DNA from: JADFQT01 sp965216025
Lineage (GTDB): Bacteria > Chloroflexota > Dehalococcoidia > Lucifugimonadales > UBA3495
DNA: 64,000 nt
Direction of reading: 5' to 3'
NCBI GenBank assembly: GCA_965216025.1
Contig: CBDCEX010000018.1
Coordinates: 930,001 to 994,000, forward strand
Shown: piece after piece, positions 53,233 through 62,622 of the stretch
Position numbering within the stretch: the first letter of the stretch is position 1
How the letters are laid out: each line of letters starts with the position of its first letter
Notes under the pieces: generated by a model
Told to the model about the DNA's origin: nothing
The model's database searches: none
The model's input: the letters and a program-made list of their open reading frames with translations, nothing else
Translations under genes and position numbers: made by a program

Positions 53233-54560
53233 TTGGCGAAGACCGCTGCCGAAAGTACCTCCAACAGGCTCTGGACTTGTCGGGGGTTGACGAGGTGGAA
53301 GCTTACCTAAGCGGACAGGACTTGGCTTTGACCAGGTTTGCCAACAATGCCATCCATCAGAACGTGGTCCACGGGGATGCCCAGCTCAACATTCGGGCCG
53401 TCATCGCCCACCAGCAGGGTCGGGCCACCACCAACGACCTGAGCGATTCCGGCATCGCCAGGGCCAGAGAAGAGGCCCGCTCCAACGCCTTGTTAATGCC
53501 CGAGGACCCGGACTTTCAGGGGCTTCCCAGTCCCAGGACCCCTGTGATGATCGCTGCCTACGACGAAGCCACCGCCGGTTGCAGCCCAGAGGACCGGGCG
53601 GAAGTGGCCGGCCGGGTTTGCCGTCAGGCGGAGAGCCATGGCTTGAACGCGGCGGGCTTTTACCGGACCGGAGCCAACGAAAAGGCCGTGATGAATACTC
53701 GGGGCACCTGGGCCTACCACCGGGGCACCTTCGCTGGGCTGCTGATCACCGCCAGGAGCGAATCCTCGGCCGCATGGGGCAAGGGTAGCTCTTGGCGGAT
53801 GAAGGATATAGAGGTTCCAGCCTTGATCAACGAGGCTACCGAAAAAGCTCTGCGAGGGCGCGACCCCCAAACAGTAGAACCCGGGGAATACACCGTGGTT
53901 CTCTCTCCCTACGCCGTCGACGACATCCTGGGAGCTTTAAGCTCTTATGGAATGAGCGCCCAGCTGGTCCAAGACGGCAGAAGCTGGATGATCGGTCTGA
54001 TGGGTAAATCTGCCATGAGTCCGCTGATTTCGATTTGGGATGATGGATGTGACCTGAACGGCCGGCCCATGCCCTTCGACGCCGAGGGAGTTCCGAAGCA
54101 AAGGGTCAGCATTGTCACTGACGGAGTGGTCGGAGAGCCGGTCTACAACTTTTATACCGCGGGCAAAGAAGGAAGACTGTCCACCGGACATCAAGGGGGT
54201 CCCACCGGTGGCCCCTCGGCCAGCAACCTGTTCATGAAACCGGGAGACCAGAGCGTGGACCAGATGATTGAGTCCACCGAGCACGGGCTTTTTATCACTC
54301 GATTCTTCTACACCCGGCTGGTGCATCCGACCGGCTGCATCATGACCGGCATGACCCGGGATGGCACTTTCTTGATCGAGGATGGCAAGTTGAGTCACCC
54401 GGTCAAGGACCTTCGGTTTACTCAGTCCTACGTCGAAGCACTGAAGGGCGTCGTAGCAGTAGGCGGGGAGGTCAAGTTGCTTATGAACGAAGGAGCTTTC
54501 AGCGCCAACGTACCCGCATTGAAAGTGTCCAGCTTCAATTTCACCGGTGTCACCGTTTAA
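53229..54560 (+). CDS. pmbA: TldE/PmbA-family protein, partner of TldD
   Basis: The product is 443 residues from ATG 53229. It has the same fold as TldD but without the HExxxH zinc motif, as is normal for the inactive subunit. Typical blocks are EVEAYLSGQDLALTRFANNA, IHQN, TGHQGGPTGGPSASNLFM and LFITRFFYTRLVHPTGCIMTG. Translation is coupled to tldD by a 4-base overlap. The two probably form the complete TldD/E protease. No ribosomal-peptide precursor was seen next to them. Confidence 0.93.
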   Translation: MIGEDRCRKYLQQALDLSGVDEVEAYLSGQDLALTRFANNAIHQNVVHGDAQLNIRAVIAHQQGRATTNDLSDSGIARAREEARSNALLMPEDPDFQGLPSPRTPVMIAAYDEATAGCSPEDRAEVAGRVCRQAESHGLNAAGFYRTGANEKAVMNTRGTWAYHRGTFAGLLITARSESSAAWGKGSSWRMKDIEVPALINEATEKALRGRDPQTVEPGEYTVVLSPYAVDDILGALSSYGMSAQLVQDGRSWMIGLMGKSAMSPLISIWDDGCDLNGRPMPFDAEGVPKQRVSIVTDGVVGEPVYNFYTAGKEGRLSTGHQGGPTGGPSASNLFMKPGDQSVDQMIESTEHGLFITRFFYTRLVHPTGCIMTGMTRDGTFLIEDGKLSHPVKDLRFTQSYVEALKGVVAVGGEVKLLMNEGAFSANVPALKVSSFNFTGVTV

Positions 54561-54667
54561 ATCAGGATTCGGGGCAGATAGTTGTAATAGGACTGCAAAT
54601 TTGGCGGGAGGCCGCTGCTCATTCATGTTGGTACTCCGAATGGCGAATTTAATCTTTACCTACAATA

Positions 54668-54755
54668 CCATACAGTGTATGGGTTTGTCAATGCTCTAAA
54701 AGTCATATGTTCGTGCCATGCCACTCTTGGGACAGCATACACTGTATGGTATAAT
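54668..54755 (+). promoter_or_regulatory. Promoter with two palindromic operators
   Basis: Two copies of the 15-bp palindrome CCATACAGTGTATGG lie at 54668-54682 and, inverted with one change, at 54735-54749. The second lies between a -35-like TTGGGA (54727-54732) and TATAAT (54750-54755, 17-base spacer). A regulator bound there would block the promoter; the likely regulator is the HTH protein encoded immediately downstream. The start point should be close to the ATG at 54766, so the message may be leaderless. Confidence 0.75.
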
Positions 54756-54765
54756 GCAAGCCGAC

Positions 54766-55008
54766 ATGAACGCGATTCAGGCAGCTATCAAAGGCTTACA
54801 AGACAAAGGCTGGACACTCGCCGCCATAGCGCGAGAACTCGATGTCACTCCAAACGCTGTGGAAAAGTGGAAAGCTGGACACAGGGAGCCGCAAAACGCC
54901 AAGCTCGTGCTTGGGGCACTGAATTCGCTCGCATCTCGAAAATACGTCCCCAAGAGGCGTGTTTATGAGCCCGGAAGCCGCACACGGCGGTATCCTCCTG
55001 CTGACTGA
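54766..55008 (+). CDS. HTH transcriptional regulator of the R-M locus
   Basis: The product is 80 residues from ATG 54766 (ATG 54754 overlaps the -10 box). The helix-turn-helix GWTLAAIARELDVTPNAVEKW is followed by an unstructured basic tail (KRRVYEPGSRTRRYPP). It lies just upstream of the restriction-modification gene, the place of controller (C) proteins. The operator pair in its own promoter suggests autoregulation. Confidence 0.75.
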   Translation: MNAIQAAIKGLQDKGWTLAAIARELDVTPNAVEKWKAGHREPQNAKLVLGALNSLASRKYVPKRRVYEPGSRTRRYPPAD

Positions 55009-55036
55009 ACGGTCTACAATCAGGAGCGCATTCACG

Positions 55037-55948
55037 ATGGTGAACGAGAGAAAAACCGAGAACATCGTCCGGTCCAAGCTTAGAGAGGCCGACTACTATT
55101 CGAGTCCTGGGGTTGTGGTCGAGGAGCAAAAGAGCGACTCACAGAGGATCGCTAAGTTGCTGAAGAACGCATCGAAGAAAGGTGCTGGCCAGGGATACCC
55201 GGAGTTCATCATTAGTTCCGAAACCCTATCTGATTTCCTGATCGTCATTGAATGTAAGGCCGACCCAACGAAGCACGTCAGCAAGGATGGCGACCGCTAT
55301 GCGGAATACGCGGTCGATGGAGTATTGCTGTACGCAGCGTTCTTATCGAAGGCGTTTGATGTGCTCGCTATCGCGGTAAGCGGAGAGACCACAGCAACAC
55401 TTCGTATGTCCCATTATCTTCACTTGCGCGGGGCAAGCCAACCTGTGGAATTCGTGACGCCGGACATCATTCCGTTCAATGCTTTCTACGAAAAAGTCAC
55501 CCACAGCGACATCAAGTTCAGACAAGATTATGACGCGCTATTGAGTTTCAGTCGGGAACTCAATGAAAATCTTCAAGCAAAAAAAATCAAGGAAGCTCAC
55601 CGTGGGCTTCTTATATGCGGAATTCTTGTTGCCCTTGAGAACGCCGCGTTCAAGAGAAGCTTTAGGGTGTAGAAGACAGCCAAGCATCTTGCAGACAATC
55701 TTGTCGAATCGGTCTTGAATGAGTTCAGAACCGCTGGCTTGCCACCAGATAGAATCACGAGCCTTGAAGGTTCGTTCGGGTTCATCAGGCAGAATACCAC
55801 GCTCACAAGTGACAAAGACTTTTTCGTTGGACTTGTCGAAGACATCGACGAAATCGTCAATACGTTCATCCGAACACATAAATACCACGATACACTCGGT
55901 CAGTTCTATGTTCAATTCTTGCGATACGCCAACAATGATAAGGGACTA
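55037..55948 (+). pseudogene. BcgI-like restriction-methyltransferase, N-terminal part (nuclease domain)
   Basis: It begins at ATG 55037 (MVNERKTENIVRSKLREADYY). A PD-(D/E)XK-type nuclease domain is visible: GQGYPEFIISSE, DFLIVIECKADPTKHVS (Asp, Glu-Cys-Lys). A TAG at 55670-55672 interrupts the frame (KRSFRV-stop-KTAKHLADNL). The helical region continues to RYANNDKGL, where a MITE and IS stack is inserted in a CTAG. Removing the stack joins it in frame to GIVLTP at 58737. Type IIB/IIG enzymes of this kind combine cleavage and adenine methylation in one chain. Confidence 0.85.
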
Positions 55949-56018
55949 AACTAATACCAAGCTGAAAACTACATTCAGCTAATCCCCAGAGTTGGCTTCG
56001 GCAATCGGCAGTGTACTA

Positions 56019-57336
56019 GTACAGGTGGGCGTAAATAACCCGACAGATTTATGCGACCAACACCTTCCCTTGGTAAGTCCATTTGAATGGCTTTGCCATG
56101 GTCCGGTTGTAATAGTCGATGAAGTCCAACACCTTTTGTTTCAGATCGGTGACCGATTTGAAGGACCCTAGCTGTAGCAGTTTCCGCACCAGAATGCTCA
56201 GCCAGATTTCCACCTGGTTCATCCATGACGTGTGCTTGGGGGTGTAGTGAAACACGATGCGGTGGCTGGGATCGCTGAGAAAGGCGGCCCGGGACTCTCG
56301 GTTCGCCAATATGCCCCACTTGCCCTTCTTACCCAACTCCAGTTCCAGCCCAGACTCTCGGGCTACCCAGCGCACTAAAGATTCAGAACGGTGCGTGTCC
56401 AGGTTGTCCACCACAAAATGCCACCGCTGGGCCGCCCTATCGCTGGCGGTCACTGCCTCCACATGCTGTAGAAAGTCCGCCTCAGTCCGTCTGGGACCCC
56501 CATAGGGCTCAACAATCTGACCTGTCACCACATCCCGACTGATGATGAAGGAGCGTGTACCATGCCGGATGTACTCAAACTCCCGCCGTTCCACCTTCCC
56601 CGGCGCCAAGGGCAACCCAGGATGTTTGCGCTCCAGGGCCTGTACTCCGGTCAACTCATCAGTGCTCATCACTCGCTCCCCAGATTGGACTAAGGCGGGA
56701 GCATCTCGGTACAGGTCGCAGATGTCAGTGACTTTGGCGTCATAGTTCTCGTCCTCCGAGGGTGTCAACCAATAGCGTATCCGGTGGGGTTTCAGGTCCC
56801 CCTTTCTAGCAGTCTGGCCGCATGGCGGGGGGAAATCCGTTCCACGATGCCTTGTTGGATGATCTCATCAGCCAATTCCCGGCTGGTCCACTGGCTGATT
56901 GGAAGACCGCTCTGGCTTGGGACCTCACAAGCCAGGGACATGATCTGGCAAACTTGCTCTGGGGTGATCCGGGCGGGAGCCCCGGGACGGGGCGCATCCC
57001 GCAACCTTTCTTCTAGACTCAGGTCTTCCAAGCTGGCTGCCGGTAGCCCCAGCCAGCGGTTGCGCCAGAACCGTACCGTATCCACATCCAGGCCCACTTC
57101 GCGGGCAATCTGGCTGTTGTTCAGGCCAGCCGCGGCAGACAGAATGATTCTGCCTCGCCGGGCCAACTGCTGGGGGGTGCTATATCGGCGCACCAGGGTT
57201 TCCAATCCTTGGTGTTCCTCTGAGGATAATTCCACCACAGGAGGTTTGGGTCCACGCATTCCACTCACCACCACACTTCATCTTTCCAGACTCAAGGCGC
57301 TTATTATACTACTCATGCTTGTCAGCCCACCTGTAC
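56019..57336 (-). mobile_element. IS630-family element (type B), copy 2
   Basis: The element is 1318 bp. Ends GTACAGGTGGGCG and CGCCCACC-like GCCCACCTGTAC are flanked by TA (56017-56018 and 57337-57338). Its right TA was reused as the target of IS630-A copy 3, so the two now lie head to end. Confidence 0.94.
56049..57274 (-). CDS. IS630-B transposase in two overlapping frames (copy 2)
   Basis: OrfA (56792-57274) has helix-turn-helix LNNSQIAREVGLDVDTVRFW and ends RLLERGT. OrfB (56049 to about 56800) continues DLKPHRIRYWLTPSEDENYD and carries FVVDNLDTHRSESL and HTSWMNQVEIWLSIL. A -1 slip on A-AGG-GGG (in GAAAGGGGGACC, near 56804-56815) would give one protein of about 400 residues, the usual IS630 size. 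No other lesion is seen, so it may be active. Confidence 0.85.
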
Positions 57337-57338
57337 TA

Positions 57339-58567
57339 AACCAAAGCTAAGGTGAAACCTACATAAAGCGAACCCGAAGAGGAGTTGCGATATTCTGTAA
57401 AAGAAATCGAGGGGCGGTGGTGGAAGGGATGAAGGAAATAGTGCAACTCATGGAAGAGTGGCAACTCAATGTAGGTGACTTACGGGAAAGGATGTATCGA
57501 GCGCCAACACCTCGAGAGCGAGAGCGATGGCACGGGCTATGGTTGTTGGCCCAAGGGTGGTCGGCTTTCCAGGTGGCTGAGGCTTTGGACAGAGAGCCTC
57601 ATACCATTGGAAACTGGCTGGCCAACTTTCGCCGAGGCGGGGCCCAAGGTTTGGTCTTTGAACAGACTGGGGGTTCCCCCCCGTCTTGAACTGGGGTCAA
57701 CAGAACCAACTGAAGTCTGCGGTGCAAAATCCGCCTGGAGAGGCGGGAGTTGAATTGTCCAACTGGAATTGGAAAGTAGTGAGGCAATTTCTCAAGCAGA
57801 GCTTTGACCTGGGGCTGAGTCGAAGCAGTTGCTTGAACTACCTCCATCGGTTGGGCTTCGTGCTGAAGCGACCCAAGAAACGCCTCCTGAAAGCCAAGGA
57901 TGAAGCGCGGAAAGCCTTCGTCCTCCAGTACAGCCAAATCCGAGAGGAGGCCCAAGAGAGTGGAGCCAAGATCTTCTTCGTGGATGAAGCCCACTTTCGG
58001 GCCGATGCCGACCTGCGAGGCAAATGGGTACTCAAGGGAGAGGCAGCGCTGGTGGACTCCACCAGTCCTCGGTGGGGAGAGAAGGCCTGCTACTACTCGG
58101 GAGTTTGCTTGGAGGCTGGGGAGGTGGAAGCCATGGAAATAGCCGGCAACAGCAATGCCGAGACCTCCACCGCCTTTTTACGGCAGCTAAGAGAAAAACA
58201 TCCTGGACCTCTGGTAGTGATTTGGGACAATGGGCCAGCCCACCGAGGAGAAGCGATTCGCAGCTATTTGACCACCCCTGACTTGCAGCTGAGGCTGGTG
58301 GCCTTACCGGCCTACAGCCCAGACTTCAATGCCGACGAAGCCGTCTGGGACTGGGCCAGAGAAGAGGTCACGGCCAACGAATGCCTGGGAACAAAAGCCC
58401 AAGTCCAAGAGAAGATGAATGCATTCTTCGGCGGACTAGCTCACCGTAAGGATGAAGTGAAACATCGCTGCCGAACCCTGTTACAAGCTCGAGCCGATGC
58501 ATTGATTTTTACACCTTCCCTACCTTTGCCATCGCTGCAAAATGTAGTTCCCACCTTGGCTTTGGTT
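57339..58567 (+). mobile_element. IS630-family element (type A), copy 3, complete
   Basis: The element is 1229 bp, the same length as copy 2. Ends AACCAAAGCTAAGG and CCTTGGCTTTGGTT are flanked by TA (57337-57338, 58568-58569). It is inserted exactly at the right boundary of IS630-B. Confidence 0.95.
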
Positions 58568-58570
58568 TAG
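57417..58570 (+). CDS. IS630-A transposase in two frames (best intact copy)
   Basis: OrfA (57417-57689) has the helix-turn-helix GWSAFQVAEALDREPHTIGN and ends GGSPPS. OrfB (57686-58570, 294 residues) begins LNWGQQNQLKSAVQNPP and carries VDEAHF, WDNGPAH and DEAVWDW. A -1 slip on C-CCC-CCG near 57675-57683 gives a single protein of about 380 residues. Unlike the copy at 13457, orfA has no nonsense codon. The stop codon is again made by the target TA plus G. Confidence 0.88.
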
Positions 58571-58736
58571 TATGCCCAACTTGAAGCAGAAAAATCCTTC
58601 GTCGCACCGTTGTAAGCCGGTGACCAGGAAAGTATATTCTGCACAGTTCCCTGGATTCCGGCGTTCGCCGGAATGACGGTGTTGGCAGCCCTGCCCAGTC
58701 CGGTGTCGATGTAGATTCCACTTTGGCTTTGGTTTA

Positions 58737-59647
58737 GGAATCGTCCTAACACCACCTCATGTTGCTGAACTTTTCGCTGACCTAGCTGACGTGAACAAAA
58801 CGAGCGTGGTATTCGACAACTGCTGTGGGACGGCAGGCCTACTCATTGCCGCAATGAAACGTATGCTCTCCGATGAAACTCTTACAGAAGAAGCAGAAAA
58901 CACGATAAAAAAGCAACAGTTAATTGGAGTCGAGTTTCAAGACGATATCTATGCATTGGCTGTGTCGAACATGATCGTCCATGGTGATGGAAAGACCAAC
59001 ATACTGTCTGGCGATTGCTTTGAACTATCACATACCCTCGGCGAGCGGCACAAACCTAACGTCGGTCTGCTCAATCCACCATACAAAACCAAAGGGAGCA
59101 CCACCGAAGAGTTGGAGTTTGCGCTAAACAATCTCGAAGCATTACAGCCAGGCGGGAAGTGCGTCGCGATCCACCCTTCAGCTGCGCCATCGGCAATGAC
59201 GCCCACATCAGAATCCTGAAACAGTAACTCCTCGCAAAGCACACTCTTGAATCGGTCATGTCGATGCCGGTGGACATATTCCACGACTCTCATGTGGGCG
59301 TCGTAACGTGCGTGATGGTCATCACCGCCCATCACCCTCACCCTAGCGATAAGAAAACATGGTTCGGATACTGGCGTGATGATGGTTTCGTCAAGACTAA
59401 ACACCTGGGGCTGGTTGATGTAAATGGGACATGGCCGGATGTCAAGGCTCGGTGGCTCACGGCTTACCGTAATCATGAGGTGATTGATGGCGAGAGTATC
59501 ACGGCTGCGGTTGATTCCGAGGACGAATGGTGCGCCGAGGCATACATGGAGACCGACTATTCGGGATTGTCAGCATCAGACTTCGAAAGAGAACTGAAGA
59601 AATACGTAGCGTTTAGGGTTCTAAATGAAAGCGTTAGCGACAAGTAA
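58737..59647 (+). pseudogene. BcgI-like restriction-methyltransferase, C-terminal part (N6-adenine methylase)
   Basis: It starts in frame with the N-terminal part: GIVLTPHHVAELFADLADVN, then the AdoMet motif FDNCCGTAGLLIAAM and the catalytic LLNPPYKTKGS (NPPY). Near 59190 a one-base shift changes the frame (PSAAPSAM versus IGNDAHIRILKQ), and TAA at 59223-59225 in the restored frame is a further lesion. The last part (SMPVDIFHDSHVGVVTCVMVITAHHPHP to ESVSDK) ends at 59647 and overlaps the start of the specificity gene by 23 bases. With four lesions in total the enzyme is dead. Confidence 0.88.
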
Positions 59648-60840
59648 ACTAAGTGAACTTTTCGAGGTCAGCTACGGTACCAAATTCGACCTCAAACAGA
59701 TGACGGTAGCCTCGGTGGACGACGGAGAGGGTATCGCTTTTGTCTCACGAAGTGCAAAGAACCTTGGCATTGTGGCTCACGTGAGGCCCTACAGAGGCAT
59801 AGACCCTCTACGAGCCGGTCTGATCACGGTTGCACTAGGTAGCACCTATCTTTTGTCTGCATTCGTGCAGGATAGCGTGTTTTACACGGCTCAGAACGTC
59901 GCAGTCCTAACCCCGAGACTTCTAATGACACGTGCGACGAAGCTGTATTACTGCCTTTGTATCGGTAAGAACCGGTTCAAGTACTCGGCTTTTGGGCGAG
60001 AAGCGAATCGCTCACTAAAGGACTTGATAGTTCCCACCTTACCTCCTGAGTGGATCAACACCGAAGACGCAATGATGGCCGAAAGTGAAATCGATAGCAA
60101 ACCACTTTTAGAGAGCGATGTGACCCTAGAGGTCTGGCCGGAAAGCCATTGGCCGGGTTTCGCGCTACGCCAAGCAGACGTATTCCAGTCTTATACGGTG
60201 TGATAGTATATGTAATACGTTGCAATAACCAACTGTTACGTCGATAATCGGCGTTAAGAAAACGACGGCTTGGGGAGAATCGAGGTTTCCGTCCGAGTTT
60301 CTAGGTGACTGCTCATGGGAAACATTCCAGTACGGCGACCTATTTATGATCCAGAAGGGTAAGCGGGTGGTAAATAAAGACCTTACCGTGGGGACTACGC
60401 CCTGTATCAGGCCAATATCGCGAAACAATGGGGTAGACAGCTACATTAGTCTGCCACCGAACCACACAGGCAACACGATCACAGTCAGTTACAACGGCAG
60501 TGTAGGGGAGCCTTTCTACCAAGCTGAACCATTTTTTGCCTTGGATGACGTCAACGTGCTGTACCCGAAATTCAACATGACACCTTTTGTAGCATTATTT
60601 CTCATACCTCTAATCCGATTGGAGCGATATAGGTACGACTACGGACGGAAGTGGAATCTCCATAGGATGCAAGAATCGTTGATACGCTTACCAGTTAGCC
60701 TGATTGGCTATTCATGGAGCGGTACGTTAAGTCACTATCATTTTCAGCCGCTGTCTGAAAGTCGATTACTTTTGGAACAGCCCCCAGACTTTAGGAACAA
60801 CTACCACTTATGGTGCAAAGCCACCATTGCCTCAAGCCGG
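59625..60840 (+). pseudogene. Specificity subunit (HsdS/BcgIB-like), broken into two target-recognition domains
   Basis: The first domain (59625-60203) has KLSELFEVSYGTKFDL, GIAFVSRSAKNLGI and FGREANRSLKDLIVPTLPPEW. The second (about 60314-60840) has YGDLFMIQKGKRVV, NNGVDSYISLPPNHTGNTITV, FALDDVNVLYPKF and YGRKWNLHRMQESLIRLPV. In type I and BcgI-type S subunits both lie in one chain; here stops between 60203 and 60345 separate them. The 3' end fades into a deacetylase gene remnant near 60840. Confidence 0.85.
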
Positions 60841-61385
60841 GGTGCGAGATAATCGGACACGGGATCTCGGTGAGTCAGATGATAACCAGTGACATGTCCG
60901 AGGAGGCGGAGCGAGAATACATTCAGCAGTCGGTTGCGGCGATTAAGGGGTTCACCGGCGCAGCGCCTACGGGTTGGCTGGGACCGGAATACGGCGAGTC
61001 TTCCCAGACGCCCCAGCTGCTGGCTCAGGCTGGAATTCGCTATGTATGTGACTGGGCCAACGATGAGCAGCACTATGCCATAAAGGTCCCCCAGGGTCAA
61101 CTGTTCGCCTTACCCCTGATGCTGGAGTTGGATGACCTCCACGCTCTCTGGAACCGCCGAGTAACTATCAACCGGTACCGAGAGATGCTTAAGGAGGGTT
61201 TCGATACCATGTACCGCGATGGAGAGCGAAACGGGCGAGTGCTGGTGCTGAACCTGCACCCATGGCTGATTGGCCAACCCTTCCGCATACGCCACCTGGA
61301 AGAAGCATTAAGTTACATCACGCGCCGCCAAGAGGTATGGGCCGCAGCCGGTCAGTGGTACCAGCATAACCTTCCCGTTGCTTGA
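60841..61385 (+). pseudogene. Polysaccharide deacetylase-like protein, N-terminus missing
   Basis: From EIIGHGISVSQMITSDMSEE through GWLGPEYGESSQTPQLLAQA, YVCDWANDEQHYAIKVPQG and LVLNLHPWLIGQPFRIRH this is the C-terminal two thirds of a family of polysaccharide deacetylase/allantoinase-like (PuuE-type) proteins. The N-terminal barrel strands, which hold the Asp-Asp and first metal ligands, are missing. The gene was cut where the R-M locus ends. An in-frame ATG at 60810 exists but precedes unrelated sequence. Confidence 0.75.
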
Positions 61386-61492
61386 AGAAAGTCCCGCAAT
61401 CTTAGTTTCTGTGTCAAAAGTATCAATGAGTCCTGTGGCGGTGTATTCGTCGCTCCGGCGAAAGCCGGAGCCCAGATGCTACTCCCTGGTTG

Positions 61493-61546
61493 ATGGGTAG
61501 ATGACGCTGGATTCCGGCCTACGCCGGAATGACGTGCAGGGAATTA
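61493..61546. repeat. 54-bp dispersed repeat, copy 2
   Basis: Same repeat as 49740-49793 (start ATGGGTAGATGACGCTGG, core ATTCCGGCCTACGCCGGAAT, end GGAATTA). A related palindrome, GCTCCGGCGAAAGCCGGAGC, lies 40 bases upstream at about 61452-61471. The rest of 61386-61702 shows no gene. Confidence 0.75.
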
Positions 61547-61702
61547 TACCTAGCCCATTCTATTGTCGCGCAGCGTGAATTCAAAGCCAGCGACCGGGCA
61601 ATCCAGCATCAGCTTCGGTTGACCAGGACCGGAAGGGCACGTAGACTCCCATCATCCGACAGCGCCCGATTAATCGGGTGCGTCCTTCAAAAGGGGGTGG
61701 AG

Positions 61703-62509
61703 ATGCCATTTGCCGAGCTGGGGGAAAAGCGAATCTGGTACGAGATCAACGGCCAGGGCGAGCCGCTGGTGCAGATCCCCGGTGGTGCCTTGGGATTGGC
61801 GAATTTCTCCCGGGTCACACCGGTGCTGGCCCGCCACTTTCGAGTGGTGGACTTTGATCTGGTAGGCACCGGCCAGAGCACCCCAACGCCGCCGGGATAC
61901 AGGCTACAGGACTGGACGGACGACCTTCGGGACCTGATGGACCTGCTGGAGATTCCCCGGGCCCATCTGCACGGCACATCCACGGGAGGCTTAATTGGCC
62001 TGCAGTTCGCTGCTCAACATCCGGAGCGGGTGCTGAAGATGGCACTGGTGGGAGTCGTGGCCCGCTACGATACGGCACTGCGCCTCAACCGAAAGGTGGC
62101 CAAAGCCCTCGCCGAACACGTAGGCATGGCAGCAGTTGCAGAACTGACGGCCCAGGCAGTGTTGACCCGAGACTTCCTCGACAGCCCGGAGGCCGATCCT
62201 CTGCTCGAGCAGATGCGGTCCACCTTCGGCCAGATATCTCCCGACGCTTATATCGCAACCGTGGAGGCCACTGAGAATGCGGACTTAGGGCCGGACCTGC
62301 CTCGCATCACCGCTCCCACCCTAGTGATCAACGGCGAGTATTCCACCTCCTCACCGGTGGACACGGGCCCCCAAGGGATCGGTGGCCGTGGCATCGCCGA
62401 GGGAGTTCGCAACGGGCGGTTGGAAGTCATAAAGGGAGCCCGGCATCTCGTGATGATGGAGCGCTTCCAGGAGGTCTGCGACCTGATCATAGAGTTCCTG
62501 AAAGAGTAG
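61703..62509 (+). CDS. Alpha/beta hydrolase
   Basis: The product is 268 residues from ATG 61703, preceded by GGGGGTGGAG; the frame is open further upstream but lacks coding character and contains the repeat. It has LVQIPGGALGLANFS (oxyanion region), LHGTSTGGLIGLQFAAQHPE (nucleophile Ser in the elbow), TLVINGEYSTSSP (acid region) and KGARHLVMME (His). It is an esterase, haloperoxidase or C-C hydrolase type; the substrate is unknown. Confidence 0.87.
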   Translation: MPFAELGEKRIWYEINGQGEPLVQIPGGALGLANFSRVTPVLARHFRVVDFDLVGTGQSTPTPPGYRLQDWTDDLRDLMDLLEIPRAHLHGTSTGGLIGLQFAAQHPERVLKMALVGVVARYDTALRLNRKVAKALAEHVGMAAVAELTAQAVLTRDFLDSPEADPLLEQMRSTFGQISPDAYIATVEATENADLGPDLPRITAPTLVINGEYSTSSPVDTGPQGIGGRGIAEGVRNGRLEVIKGARHLVMMERFQEVCDLIIEFLKE

Positions 62510-62622
62510 GTTACCCGCCTCTTGCTACCCGAAAGGGAAGAGTCATAGGTGGCGACCAACGGGTACCCCAGGCGGGAGAAGGAGCCAGCGTAAAGAGCTG
62601 ATAATTCTGGAAGGGGAGTGAT

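Larger units (their letters stand above)
55949..58734. mobile_element. MITE (about 235 bp) with IS630-B and IS630-A nested inside
   Basis: The left part is 55949-56018 and the right part 58570-58734. The outer ends AACTAATACCAAGCTG and CAGCCAAAG-type end CTTTGGCTTTGGTT resemble the IS630-A ends (for example CTGAAAACTACATTC versus GTGAAACCTACATAA). TA duplications lie at 55947-55948 and 58735-58736 in an original CTAG of the methyltransferase gene. It is therefore an IS630-A-related non-autonomous element. The right part includes one half-copy of the ATTCCGGC repeat (58651-58678). Confidence 0.85.
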
